64,000 bases of DNA from Hofstenia miamia (lineage: Eukaryota > Xenacoelomorpha > Acoela): positions 1,656,986 through 1,720,985 of the forward strand of contig SCFE01000015.1 in NCBI GenBank assembly GCA_004352715.1. The letters are read 5' to 3'. The position numbers and the translations under genes are program-made. Below, piece after piece: positions 1-14,131 of this stretch. The notes under the pieces were generated by a model. It did no database searches, was not told where the DNA came from, and was given only the letters and a program-made list of their open reading frames with translations. The first letter of the stretch is position 1. The number at the start of each line of letters is the position of its first letter.

Positions 1-3000
1 AATTGAGAAATTATCAAAATTTAATGGTTGCGATGGCTTCTAAAGTAAAAAAAAATTGCAATTCAAAGATGCCAAGATATTTTAAACACATTGAAGCAAG
101 TAGTTTCTAATTAGAAAAGTTGAATTAGAAAATTGAATCTCATCTTCAAACACCAACGTTCATATACAATGAAAATTTTATTATGTATCCTAAATGACCA
201 ACATTAATGACAGCCTTTGAGCCTGTAGTAATTTACTTCAACCAGAAACCGATAGATATCTACACTAGGACAGACAAAATATTTGGTTTATTAAAAAAAT
301 TAATAATCAAATGATTGAAAACTGCTTTCTGCGAATTCTTTTTTTCAAGATAACAAAAGCAAGGAACATGCAAAAATTTCATCAAATATTAGATAATGAT
401 CTGAAATTCAAGTATGTAGTTATTAATTGCATTGATTAGTATCTATGTTTTGGATTTGGATTAATGAAATATTTTGATATCATAGTTTTAAAGAGTTATA
501 AAATAAATAATCACAGCTTTTTTAGTCTTGATTTAAGTAAATTATGTATGATAAAGAAAAATATAAATATTATATTTAGAAAAAAATATATTTTATCAGG
601 TGAAATTTTTGTGTAATAAATTCAATGTTTCCTTCTCTACTGAAAAATACTTTTCTATTTTAGTGTATAATTTGTACATGTACATATTTCCGTTATCAAG
701 GGTGACATTAAGTAAAGACTATTCAGCAATATTTGTATCAGTAGAAGACAGCAACCTTATTGATGTCTATTGATTGGTATTAAACACTGATCTTGGATAG
801 CAATCATTGTTTACAATGTTCTTACGTGAGTGTAATAAATTGGCGTCAGCGTTCTTCCAGTTGCTAAAGCTAGAATTTATAGTTTTGTTTAAATATGACA
901 CTTAATCTCACTTCAATGAAATATTCCAAATAACTTCTCAATATATTGAATGTTTTCCAAATTAAATAATTATATAATCCTATTGCATGAACATCATCAA
1001 TTCTATATGCTCATGTATTTCAAAAATTTCTATCCATACTAAACTGCAAACAGTACCAAAATACATAAAAGCTTTCCCAATTCAGGAAATAATGAATTAT
1101 TAATTTTTAAATTTATTGTTTTCATAGAAAATGTGCCTACTCTGTTATTTGTAAAAACATAGTATGTAGATTTCCTAAAAAATTGGAACGTTAAAAATAT
1201 TTTTAAAACCTGCAAAATGATATAATATAATGGCCTTGAAAATAAAAATATTTCAAAACATTGTCAAAATTAATGCATACAATAAACTTATCAATAAAAC
1301 ATTAATATTTATGCATTCACCTTTAAGGCAGAAATATATAAATTTTGGGCACTTGGAAACTTCTTTCTAGTGTGCTTGATATTAGTTTCGTGTAATGATT
1401 TTCGCAACTGCATGTTAATTGCAGGCATTTGATAGTTTTGTTTATTTCAAATTCAAATACGCCATGGAAAATACAAATTTACTTTGATACGGTACTTGCA
1501 TTTTTTAAAATTTTTTTTCAACAATGATTTCAAAAATTAGGGAGAGCATTTTTTTTTACATTTAACTATAACAATTAATTTTAAGCAATTAGTATAAAAA
1601 GGTGGATTAACTGCAAAAATTGATGATGATTTAATAAGTTCAAACTATTATAAAAATATTTATAAGCTTCTAAAATTATATTTATCAACGTTGAATACTG
1701 AAACAATATTGTAATGATATCATATAAAAACAATAATAAAAAAGAATTTGAGAAAGCCTCATTATATTTGGAGACCTTTATTTGTGCAGAAATTGACAAA
1801 ATACAAAATTATTTCAAAATAAAAATTGGCATCAATGTGATCAGAAATTTATTCGTTCGTTAAAAATAATAGGTTTTTTAGTGTTTCCTATAACATTTGA
1901 AAGCTGCTGTTTGTTGACATGGATTACAGAGTGTGTGTAACGAGACAGCCCGTGTTTGTTTCTTGTACTTAGTTTGTTTAGCTCTGGATTGTCGAGGAGA
2001 TATTACTTATCACATTTGTGGCTGATTGTTTATATCTGCTTAATCTGTTAAATATATCACTTAATTCCTTTGTTACTTCTTCTGTTCATCAAAAGTTTAG
2101 CAACAGACTGCTTGCTTATCACTGCCTTTGAGCTTTAATAAATGTTCTACCTCTTGCATAACCTGGTCACCTACATTGCATTCTTTTTATCCTACCTCCA
2201 ATATTAAGCCACATGGGCAAGGTTCCAACTACGTGCCTCGATTCTAGTCTTTTACACAATATGGTGAACCTGTAACAAATTAAGCAATTTATAAATTTAT
2301 GTATGCATAAATGTTGAAAGTTGCTTCTCGAAACTAGAGTTATTGTTGGTATTATTTGTACCAAATAATTCCTGTAGACTGACTGTGGATTACAAAATTA
2401 ATGCTAGAACCAAAAATAAATTAATGTCTGACTATCAGCATTACGTTATGGATTAACTAAAGCAGACGACTATAATTGATGTTATTCAGAAATGTGTTAA
2501 CATAAATCGATTAAATATTTTCAAATGTTAAACCACTTGTTTAATTATCAACTGGTAGTGTCAAATTTAGAAGGGATATATCTCGAGTATTAGCACTAAG
2601 CCCTATTGTCAAAATAATTCATATAAGTGATTTCTCACAAATCCATTTATTGGTTGTATATGTATTAATACCAATATTACAAAAACGAGAGAATTAATAG
2701 ATTAAAAGGTGATTTAACGTGTAGAACTTGTGATAATACAATTTTCTTCGAGTTGAAATCGCTCTTATAAAATAATCCCTGACTAATGAAATCAGTACTG
2801 TACTTTTGCTGTTTGACCCGTTCTATATAATTATGGATTCAGGGAAGTTTATAATGCCTCAAATTTGTCATTACACAAAATTATAAACAACTATATTGAG
2901 CTAGAGCAAATCAGAGTGAATGTTAATTATACGAAAATATTGTTGAAGTATTTTTATCATCATTTAAAAAATGTCTACTTTGCTGTTAATAATTGGATGC

Positions 3001-5609
3001 TTGGGAGCTCTCAAAACCTAACTTGAGAAAATAATAATTGTTTTAGAAGAAACTTCCGTTAAAATATCTAGAGTGTATTACTACTAATAAAAATATAGCG
3101 ATTTTCTAGGATGGGATAAAAGATTTATATTTTATAACTACTTAAGCATCCATTAAGCAGTTATTAATAATGATGTTGGGGGAGAGGATGGGTGGGCATC
3201 ATGACTTAGATGATTCGCATAATTTTGAAATTCTTTTTCAAAAGATACATCTGTAAAATATTATTTGCAACTTTTTGTGGGAAGGTAGTTTAATTAATGC
3301 ATATGAAGTGCCCCCCCCCCTAACTGTGTTTTCCTTCATTTTGTGTAATTAGCCAAATAAATATTCTTACCCTAGCATATGACCCATGTTATCTTATCTG
3401 TATACAAGCCAATCAAATTGATATCTTTGATTAGAAAAATTGAAAAAAGTTAAGTATAATTTTTTTAAAATTGAATTAAAGGCTGAATATGTGAACGTGT
3501 GCACTTTTGTCAGCATTTTAAACAACGTATAAGGAACTATATTTCATATTATTATGATATTCAAAATTTTAAATGTAAATATATGTATTTGACCAAAAAA
3601 AATAAAAATGAAATCAATTTTTAATCCATTTTATTCTGTTAGGTTGGAATGATTTAGGAAATTTTGAACCCTCAGGAGACGAATAAATATTAATGGAAAT
3701 ATTTAGTTTTTTTGGCATTGGTTACCGAACAGTCCGAAATTTCTGATTAATAAAAACATTATGTTGTTAATATTGTTGTGAGAGAAATAGTTAGTTCCCT
3801 AGGCTAAATTTTGCAAAAACGCATTCTACCGTCCGTCAGAATCAGCCTGTACTTTGTGATTAACAACGAGCACTTCAGTCTTAGAATACGGCTGTTAAAC
3901 TGATTTTTCATGAATTACATCGTGAAATTAAATTACAGCTTCAACATTTGTCCTGTAACAATGTAGAAGGCCTGCAATCAATGAACATATTTTTTCCAGA
4001 AGATTCCTTTTTTCACTTTTCCTCAATAAACTAGCATATATTTCGTATGATCTCAAAATATATACAGAATTTACAAAAATGTCACTTTTAGATTACGGGA
4101 ATGATCATGTAGGCATTCCAATCTCAACCGAATTTATTTTTTCACTCAACTGCAGACTTCCAAAAATATTGCATTGTAGTCAAATATTTTCTTGCCTGTA
4201 AGGATGTTAGCCATGCTGGCTATTAGTATTGCGTTTTATCATCAAACAATTTTTCTGAATGCTCAACTACTTGTATTTGTGGTTTATGGTGAAATCTACC
4301 AAGCATGCTGATTATGAAAAACTTGTTTAGTTAATATTTTATGGATGCTGATGAATTCTTTTTTATATTACTGAGAGAAATTTAGACTTCTGAATTGTGT
4401 ACATCTGATAAGACAACACTTATTTAAACAAAAATACAGAGTCAGCTTGTCAATATGCAATCAACTATAAGTTGTAAGACAATTTGAAAACTATTATTTA
4501 TCTCTTAAATAAATTCTGGCAAACTGTATGATGTTTTTAGGTATTTGGATTTGGATATAAATTATAATGTAATATAAAGTCTACTATTTACAATTATGCT
4601 TACATGTGTATATTAAACAAGCATGTTTTTGATGCATTTCCTAATTTTATCTGTCACTAAACATTTAGATGAGAGTAAAATTTTATATTAGTAAACTAAA
4701 TTTAAATCGTTAAATATGCGCTATACATATATAGCACATCATTTGAGATCCTGAAACAACCATAATTATTGATCTTTAAGATCTTAGAGAAACTACTTTT
4801 CATAATCTATCTAACCATAATAGTTGAAATGTCAGTCCTAATATATATATTGGAAAAATATATGAAGTGTACTTAGTAGATGTTGAGAAAACTTTAAATT
4901 TGAATTTTGAAAAAATTTCATTCAATATATATAAGTTTTGTAACTAGGTCTGATTTTATAGACTATGTCAAATTTTCATAAAGGAATCATGAATTTATAA
5001 GAAATGAATATGTTGGAGTTTTGTTTCAAATGGGAAATTAAAATAAGATTGCTTTTGAGAGCTTGAGAAAAATGAAACTGCCAAATATACCTTAACTTAG
5101 ACTAAATGAACAGAATTGCTGCTATACACCTTGCAAGTTGATAAGCTACATTCTAAAGTGGTATTAATAAGTCATGTATGATTCAAAAAATACTAAGATA
5201 TTTGCAAAAGTTTTGTATTTTGGTGAATTTCATTTAAGTTTTTCATATTATTTATTCTGATAGATTTTAATTTAATTTTGCTACATTTTTGAGTTATAGG
5301 AAACTTGAGAATAATAATTTTTTAAAAGATATTGATTAGAACCATTTGAATGATATATTTTATAACGTTACTATGCGTGAGAATGCAATGTCTTACAAAG
5401 GTGTGCTGCCATTGAGAGATTGTGTGTATAATTCTTAATTTGTTTATAATATCAATTTCCCACTATTTTGCTTTTCGTTAAATATTGTTCTTTTTCGATT
5501 GAATTGTGCATTGGCCAATGGTAGAGATACAAACAATCACAGTTTGTCCTCTTCCTACAAATGGCTGTTATTTCTGCCTGTCATAACAATTTATTTAATG
5601 TTACGTGCA
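1..5609. other. Gene-free AT-rich stretch
   Basis: No reading frame here resembles a known protein; the few short open frames are AT-driven. I see no intact transposon. A C run lies near 3310. The segment around 1910-2050 is slightly less AT-rich. It could be intergenic DNA or a long intron of a gene outside the window. Confidence 0.6.
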
Positions 5610-6150
5610 ATTATTTATTTGTTGTAGCATTTCCGGCTCCACGATAAATTTATCACACCAATGCGACTGTAATGCTGGTGACGGGAATTGAACTTGAATG
5701 GTGGGAGGAATCTATTCGATTGGTGGCCAGGGCGCCACGGCTTCCGCGAATCAATGGTAGCTGTTGATATTAATTGACGCCACTGAGTGTCTGTATTAGA
5801 GAATAGAAACAAACATAGCTCGGAGGCTGTTTACTCTGCCAACCTTTGTTGCCCGGCGTGGTCTGGCCACACCGAAGTCAGGCTGCTTAGGGCTATTGTT
5901 TCACCACGTAAACACTGTGACAGTCGCTAATTGTTGATGAATCCTTCATAAATGTTCATCGCGTCATTCTGATTTGCCATCAGCAATGAGATTGATTGGC
6001 GACTACCAAGCCGACGGCAATAGCTATGCAAGGCATACTTTTTAAGCTCCGCGCTTTGTTCTTTTTAGTAGCTAGATAAAGTCAACGTTTACGCTACCTT
6101 TCCCAAGCCTCTGTCGTCGAAATGTGTAAATAGGTCGCGTTTAGACTGCA
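5610..6150. promoter_or_regulatory. GC-richer complex island, candidate conserved noncoding element
   Basis: This roughly 540-bp segment has visibly higher GC and higher sequence complexity than the flanks, with many CpG-containing words (for example around 5690-5760 and 5845-5890). It has no convincing coding frame: the short minus-strand frame at 5615-5812 resembles nothing I know. It contains homeodomain-like TAATTG/ATTAAT cores near 5770 and 5930. A regulatory element or a noncoding transcript exon is an inference from composition only. Confidence 0.3.
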
Positions 6151-7905
6151 TGGCTCAGCAATTAGGTAATTTTGGAACAAATCCATGAGTCACAAACGGA
6201 TTATAAACTGTAACATTCCCAAAAATCATAAAATATGCTATTTATATCCTATTATTATATCTTAGCCTTAAGGATGTCATAGAAAAATACAGATTCCACA
6301 AATTGTTTTCGACCTAGTAATGATTGTGTTATATCAATTCTGATGATTAATCGCATGTTGACACATAAACTTGATTTTAACCAACTTCAATCCCAAGAAC
6401 TCTAAAGTTATAACAATCATGCATTATACTATCTGTATCTAACTTACAAAAAACAGTAATCACCTTTAAGAAGAACAGCAGTTTTATGGTCAAAGTATGT
6501 AAAAAAAACTTATTTTTAAGTACAAGATAATACCTTTAGCAAATTAATTCACTGCTTTAGCATTAGAATAATGTAAATTCCTTGAGGATTGTTTGAAGAA
6601 CACGATACTCCATCTGAAAATTTCATGTAAAAAAGTATAGAACTCAATGATTATATAAGCGTTAGAATATCAAGCGTTGTGCATGTTAGATAAATTCTCA
6701 TCTAGATAAAATTGGTTCTTTGTTACAAAATGACAGTTTTGATAATGTTAGAGTTAGACTTCAATATGTAAAAACTAAAACAGTCACCCATATTAAAATT
6801 GCAATTTCTTTGAAATTGTTAAAGAAAAGAAGTTGACAGCTTAAAATTAATGAAGTCTTGAACTTCCATAAACCTTTATAAATTTGTGAATGAAATATTT
6901 TTCATTGTTTTTTATGAAAGAAAGGCAGAGTTGAAAAAATGGTTTTTTTGCAGGAATGCTTACGTTAAATTTATTGTTGGAGTTCAAACTTAACATTTGA
7001 CTTTTTATTAACAATTTTAAATGGTATCGTCAATGGGCACATCAAACATCGTCTTCAATATTTCGTTAATTTTTTATTAATATTAGTTAGCTTAGAATTT
7101 AACCAATGTCAAAATCTATAAAAAGTGAATCTAAGAACTAATGTCAAAATCTATAAGAAGTGAATCTAAGACTAGAGACTGATAAATATACCTTTATTAG
7201 ATAGGTTGTTTTGTATCGGGCTATAAAGTCATTTTTTATTTATGGAAATGGGATATTTGAACCAGTTAAAATATTTAAAATCCAGTTTTAATATTTACGT
7301 TGTTTATAAGACATAAACAGGAAGTTTGGAGACTATTTATTGATACTTCTTACCATATTTATTTGCTTGTTTCTAATAAAAGGGAATTTTATAATAACCC
7401 AGTGCACTTTTTTATTTGAAAAACGTAGTGTTTGTTAAAGCCATAATATTGAAATGTATGCAACGCATTTTTTTCTTTTCAATGAGGCAAGCAAATGCAT
7501 GTTGACCCCATTAACATATGGAAGTTTTTGCTAAATTTAGTTGTTAATTTTCAAATATTACCTAAAAACACTTCATATTTGACAACTAGTGCTGAAAATT
7601 TTAGGAGTAAAAAGTCGCATGTTTCCAGCAACATGGTTCAGATATCGAAACATAGATTTTTTTTCCACAGCAAACTACTGTGAGAAAGAATAAAAAATGG
7701 ATGGCTGTGTGTTTTAAATGTGTGTCTCGCAGTTGATATAAACATTATTTACTTGACTAAATTTTGTTTGTGCTGTTCAGTCATATTAATATTGAACGAT
7801 AAACTTCAAAGAATGCAATTTAATAAATATGCTTTCCACATATTTCTGAATTCAGTGGACTTTATTTTACTATGCAAATCTTTAAGCCAGCGAAAACATT
7901 TACAA
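6151..7905. other. Gene-free AT-rich stretch with a 35-bp tandem duplication
   Basis: Nothing gene-like is seen. At 7106-7140 and 7141-7175 a 35-bp unit is repeated head to tail with only one or two differences. Short open frames at 7495 and 7720 show no recognisable composition. Confidence 0.55.
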
Positions 7906-8208
7906 ACACACACAGTTGTTACAGGGTTGTCTTGGGGTATGTTTTGAAAGGCATGCTGCGCATGTAAACTTTCTCTTCCATTGTTATTCTTTTAATAATT
8001 CTCAACTTACAAGACTTCTTTCTCAACTTGTTTTCAAAAAGAATCTNNNNNNNNNNNNNNNNNNNNNACACACACAGTTGTTACAGGGTTGTCTTGGGGT
8101 ATGTTTTGAAAGGCATGCTGCGCATGTAAACTTTCTCTTCCATTGTTATTCTTTTAATAATTCTCAACTTACAAGACTTCTTTCTCAACTTGTTTTCAAA
8201 AAGAATCT
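7906..8208. repeat. 141-bp direct duplication flanking a 21-N gap
   Basis: 7906-8046 and 8068-8208 appear identical as read, and the intervening gap (8047-8067) is exactly 21 N. Each copy ends or begins exactly at the gap, so this is most simply an unresolved contig overlap. The open frame spanning the pair is a by-product of the duplication. Confidence 0.85.
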
Positions 8209-8716
8209 TATTTTTATAGTTACTAATATATTTTCGAATAAAAAATTTTTAAACTTGCGGCTGTGAGATTCTTAATCTTTGAAATAATAAGTTTCAATGA
8301 TAAAAAATATAAGGATCGGATTTGTCTTTTTCGCATAGTAAATAAATGTTTTTGTTCAAACTCCATTGTTTCCAAATGTGCAATTTAAATATGCCTCAGA
8401 ATAGCTTTGCTTTCCTTTATATTAAGTAAAATTGCATAACAATGCAACATTAAGAAACATGCTATTATATTATTAAATACAAAAAATTTCAAAGAAAGCT
8501 AAATTATATAAGTAATTACAATCACCATAATGATGATAACTATCAATACTAATTAAGAATTCCTATATTATGGTCATTATTATTAATGACTACATTAGTT
8601 ATATTCTTAAATTCTCTTCATCTTCGTTAAGATCATGATAGTTTGATGAACATAGTCATCACTATCAACCCCGCCGCTCTCGCCATCATAATTACTCTTA
8701 TTATAATAATCATTTT

Positions 8717-8848
8717 CACCATCATCATCATTATCATCATCATCATCATCATCATCATCATCGTNNNNNNNNNNNNNNNNNNNNNNNNNNNNNNNNNNNN
8801 NNNNNNNNNNNNNNNNNNNNNNNNNNNNNNNNNNNNNNNNNNNNNNNN

Positions 8849-8900
<52 letters not shown>
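8717..8900. repeat. (TCA)n trinucleotide microsatellite with gap
   Basis: A pure ATC/TCA repeat runs on both sides of an N gap (8765-8848). The long Ile, His, Met and Asp homopolymer frames on both strands are simply this microsatellite read in different frames and are not genes. Confidence 0.95.
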
Positions 8901-9719
8901 TACCATTAATATCACCAGTAACTTTAGCATAATTGGGAATGCTATGAAGGATATGAAAACGTAGAAGGCTTAATTATATATTAATTTAAGGTGCAAATGA
9001 AACCAACTTCTATTTATTTATATAATAGGTAGGCAGTTAAGAATCATTATATTAGATATCATCCACCAAGCTTTAATAAAAAAAATTAATTGTTTGAGGC
9101 AATGAATATCAGGTAGGTTCATAATCAATAAAAAAAGTTTATGTATTTGACATTCTAGAGGCCTGCAACATTATCATTGAATAATATTCCTTATATAGTT
9201 CAAACTTGAAATTTTGATTTATTGGTTAAACGCAGTAGTAGAATATTAATGTAATTGTGAATCTTTATGCATGTCATAGCTAAAACCTAAATCAATCAGA
9301 TATATTATATTTTCAATTTTCAAAGACATGATGGCCAAGAATTTAAAAAACCCTAAAATTTTAGCCTGCCCCAAAAATGGATTTTATGTTACATTCATTG
9401 TTATGTAATGAAATATTTTTTGTTATGTTATTTAAGCATTTTTAGGTATTTTTTCTTTTTTATGCTTTATGCTTTGATCATATTTGATGAGCATGCAATC
9501 TTACCAACATTTTCAAATGTGTTACCCCTCATTTGTATTAATTAAAATTCCATTGCAATATTGAATTATTAATAATTTCATGGAAAAATTTTTCTGCACA
9601 TTTTAGAAGGTTATGCTTCAGTTAGGAATTTTGCATCTCTTTTATATTTTATTGAATAAAACTCAACTTGTTAGATAAATGTAATAACAAATGGAATTTT
9701 CGTATGAATGAATTAAAGA

Positions 9720-10480
9720 AATACATTTGAATTTATGTGATGGGACTGGCAGAAGCTGCATTTGGGCTAAACTAACACAGATTGTATTTTTGAACATTAT
9801 TATTTGTAGTGTGGGAAGGAGATTTGACAGAAAAGCGAATAACCCATAACAAAAACAAAAGGCCGCCATTTCAAAGTCGCAGCCAGTGATGGAATTCTGA
9901 AAGCAAAGCACTATTTATCGACATTGCTTTTTATCATAACAGTCCATTAGCGGGAGACAAGGTTTTTAGATCGCTATGAAAATATTTGACATTCCAGCTT
10001 CCACATGTATGACATGATTTTTAAGGGAAGACGGGCATTTGGCCAGCAGATGCGTGCGCATTTGAAGCCTACTGATTCAATCGGTGTACTTAATTCACGG
10101 CGATATTTGCTCGCATCAACTCTGTCATTGGCAAAGCGCTTCATTATTTATTCATGCATTCGCACAACTAACGTTCGAAAAAATAACATTTATCACGCGA
10201 AAACAGGTGAATTAAAAAAACTAAAAAACCGCATGTGTGAATGCAATTGATGTTGATGTTGAGAATTGGAAATGATTTCAGAAAGATGCGCCAGTGTGGC
10301 AACAAACGCAAGTGTTTTGATAGAAAGCAAATTGATCTTTGCTAAGAAACTCAGCTGCCTTTGTGCGCAAAATTTCTTTACCTCTTTCAATGACACAAAG
10401 TTTATTTTATATATAAATCGCGTGATGTCTGCCTATGATTTAAGAATTCTGCAGTCATGTAAATAAAGGGGTTTCATTTA
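9720..10480. promoter_or_regulatory. Second complex, CpG-containing island, candidate conserved noncoding element
   Basis: About 760 bp of complex sequence with repeated CpG words (for example 10024-10140 and 10180-10240) stands out from the surrounding low-complexity AT-rich DNA. Short open frames occur on both strands (10005-10250, 10193-10396, 10266-10466), but none has a recognisable domain and they overlap each other. High complexity without a coding frame is what a conserved enhancer would look like. This is inference from composition, with no comparative evidence. Confidence 0.3.
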
Positions 10481-13400
10481 ACAACAGGCATTTAGAGGGG
10501 TTTCAAAAATTGTTTAATATTTTAAATGAAAAACTATTTATTCAACCATAATTGATGTCATAAACTCGCAAGCATCGTTTACAACTATACGCGTAGTAAT
10601 TGAAATATAGCTTTAAAATATTAAAAAGAAAATATAATGCATAATTATGAAATCCTAATTTTAATTTTTTTCTGATTCAAAACAGTTTCTAACTAAAAAT
10701 TTACATTTATTTGCATGATCCGATTTAACAATAAAGTAAGATGTTTTTTTTAAGTATTATAAAATATGCAGGTACATTACAAGTTGTTTATTACTAACAA
10801 CTAATAAATGTTGTCTATAATATTTGCATTGTTCTTTCAGAATTTATTTCAATGTTTAAATTTTCTATTATTATATTTAATGTTATTTTTCATTGAATTT
10901 CTCACAGTACTTGTAGTTTGAATATTTTTGTGTATTATGAATAATGCGGTGTTTGATAAATTTATTAAGTTTTAAGTAACAGATATATTGCGATATTTGT
11001 AATTTTAAATTTTTTTATTGCTGGTATACTCTTCGTCTTGAGTTTCTTATAGTTTTGTTAATAGTTAGCAAAAAAGGTAAAAAATCATGTCTAAAAATTT
11101 TGTTAATCTTTATATATGTACACGTGTTCCTACAGTAAAAAAATGAAAAATATAAATAATGAACACAGGCTTGAAAAACACGTTGAAATTTTTATGAAAT
11201 ACGTATTTTCAATTTCTGAAATTAAATTTTCCATTCTTAGACATTTTTTTAAACAAAACTATTTGGCGCTGTTTCTAAGAGAAAGCTTAAACATTGACAA
11301 AGTTAGTTTATAGCTTTGTTCACAAATATTTAGTTTACACGTATATTGATATAATAAAAAACTAATATACAATACAATATAGTAAAAATATTTATTTAGC
11401 AAGCCATACAATGTAAATTGTATATTTCCTGTATTCGAACTTAGTTTTTTAAATCATAAAGCTAAAGTCTGAGTATGGTATATTAATATAGTTTTATGAT
11501 GCCGATTTTACCGATTTTAAAATCAAATAACATTTCAAAATTCGATATAGAAACACAATTGTATAAAATAAGCAACATTTAAAACTTTAAAAAAGAAAAT
11601 CACAGGAAATTCATTTAAAAGTAGTTTTGTAGATTAATTTTGTTTCATCTGTGGATACGCGAAATTAAACATCTAATAAGCTCTAACAAACTATTCATAG
11701 CATTTAAGGAAATTGGACGGCAAAGCGGATATTTATTTAGGTATGACCAAGGTGTACATATTATGTACACCTTGGTTATGACAAAAGATTTATCGTAAAA
11801 ATGCTACTGATTAACACTTCATATTTAAGACAAAAATATGATATTGCCAATATTGGTGAGCATTGGTACCAAATGAATTTGGCTTAGTATTGTGGAATTA
11901 TTTGTAATAATTAAAACATACATTTTAGGGCAAATTCCTGGAATTTAACGATAGATCTACATGTAATGATTCGCAATGCTAGTTATAATTTAACGAGCAA
12001 AACTAATATCATATACATAATAAACATTTAGGAAAAATGATGTATTGTATCAAAAAGTAAATATAGGTAAACACTACCTGCCTGATCGCGAATGCAATTG
12101 TTTATACCTGCATTTACTGAAAAGCGTTTACTTACGAAAACGAAAAAACAAAGTTTTCTATAGCAAAAACGTTACTTGTTATTTAAAAATACACGCTCAT
12201 TGTTGTTAATAAAAAGTATATCTTTGAAGAAGACTTGATTATGAAATAAATAATATTTGTTGACAATGTAAAGAGTGAACAATTTAAGATAAACCGTTCC
12301 CCTCAAATGTTTCAATTGGTTGCTGCACGCTGTCAGTCAAATATCAACTTTTACTTGAGTACCTTATTCCATGAAGCATTAAACAGGCTTTCTAATCAAA
12401 ACACGTGCTTTATTATACGTAGTCGCGGACCATATGGTGGCCTCGGCCTTGCAATATTAATATAATGCACTCCATAAAATTATTTATGTTTGTATAGTAT
12501 TAAAATGTAAGAAAAATTATTCAAATATTTTCACGATTTAAGTTTGATTTAAATATTGCCTCATTTAAGGCATTTATGTGTAAAAATATAGCTAATCTAT
12601 ATTTATTTAACTTTAGATCATTTGATAAGATTGTAAAAGCTTATATTTTTAGAAATCTGGCAATTGCTTAAGCAATTAATCATGATTTTATCATGTAGCT
12701 TCATAATATTAAAATTTTACATTTTGTATAATAAAAAATTCAGTTATAATCAACAAAGAGTAAGTTTGGTACTTTCTATTTCTAATAACTAAAACTATGC
12801 AATAAATTAATCAAACAAAAATCATACTAAAAATATTTTAAAATTTTTTGCACATAGGATTATATGCTAAAGTATGAGTCTATATTTTCCATACAATTCC
12901 TTAAGATTATTATCAAACTATGTTACAGGCAGATTTACAAGTTTGCCGGATCTGGCATATTTTGCCTAGCTGTAGTTGCCAATATTTTCATAGCCACTTG
13001 AACTTGGATTGACGTTTTTGACTGCTTTGGATCAACTTCACTTAAATTAAATAGTATTTACTCCATTTAGTTTATTAGTGACCCTGGTTACAAATAGTTT
13101 TTGAGTTATTGAGTCTTTAACATTTTGAAGTTGCATATAATTTGAGCTACTAAGATCTTGGTAATCCTATAGGCTGCTAATACTACAAACGTTTCCATGG
13201 AAAGCAACACTTTAGTTCATTCATTGAGTTATAAGTGAAGAAAGAAATATTGTTGCCTATTCATTTGTTCCCAACTATCAAAACTTTTAAATCTTTTTTT
13301 CTGCAGAATATTTAACTTTTGTAAATTCTAAATAGAAGAAAATGAATTATTAAGAGCGTTTGATAAGCTTTTTATCAAAATTAAAATATTTGGTAAGAAT

Positions 13401-14131
13401 TTAGAAGTACTGTTTCTTACTGTGAAAAAACAGGTAAATTTGTTTCTTATTAGAAAAATAAAATTACTCCACAAATTAATATATATGAACACTAGCAAAA
13501 CATAATATACATTTTACATAAGGGTTAAAATATATATTAATCCAGTCCATGCATTGAATTCTAAGTTTGAAATGTCTTTTAACAATTGGCCTTTTTGAGA
13601 AAATTCTTTTAATATCTTTCTTAAATTTAAACTTTTGTTATCTTTACTATTATAATTTTCATGTTTAGATCATTTAATAATTTATAACACAGAACGTATA
13701 TTACTTGCACCAATAATATTGCAAACAGGTTAGATTGGACTTTAAAACTCATTTGGTAATTTCTATTTCTAGAACATATACATCCCTGCTAAAAAATAAG
13801 CATCCACCCTCAAAAAATCATTTTTTTGCCTAAATTTTGGTTCAAAAAATTTTAGTCAAACAAAGTATTCCTTCTAAAAACTGTCTAAATTGATGAAATC
13901 CCGGAATTAAAAATTTAATTATAGTAGGCCAAATGGTATACAATCTGTGACTACATCATAAAAACATGAAAACTCATTGAGAAATAAGTTTCCAAAATGG
14001 TCTACTCTTATAATTAATATGAACAGTTATTGTAAAACTGTAAACTTTAACATGTTTTGGATTGTGGTGCATACATTATGGAAATCCAAAAAAAACAAAA
14101 CATGTCATCATATCGAGCTGGTATGTGCTAG
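10481..14131. other. Gene-free AT-rich stretch
   Basis: No coding or RNA gene is recognised. It contains the palindrome at 11746-11776. A somewhat more complex patch at 12300-12470 has no reading frame of note. Confidence 0.55.
11746..11776. repeat. Perfect palindrome, 14-bp arms with 3-bp loop
   Basis: ACCAAGGTGTACAT is followed by ATT and then its exact reverse complement ATGTACACCTTGGT. The arms are followed by partly complementary flanks. It could be a transcription-factor dimer site, a miniature foldback or a hairpin RNA; the sequence alone cannot tell. Confidence 0.85.

Noticed and set aside
7916-8266. 116-aa frame with an internal repeat
   Set aside because: Created by the duplicated 141-bp block flanking a 21-N gap.
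8607-8930. Met/Asp and Ile/His homopolymer proteins
   Set aside because: Frames of the TCA microsatellite on both strands; no start context or flanking coding signal.
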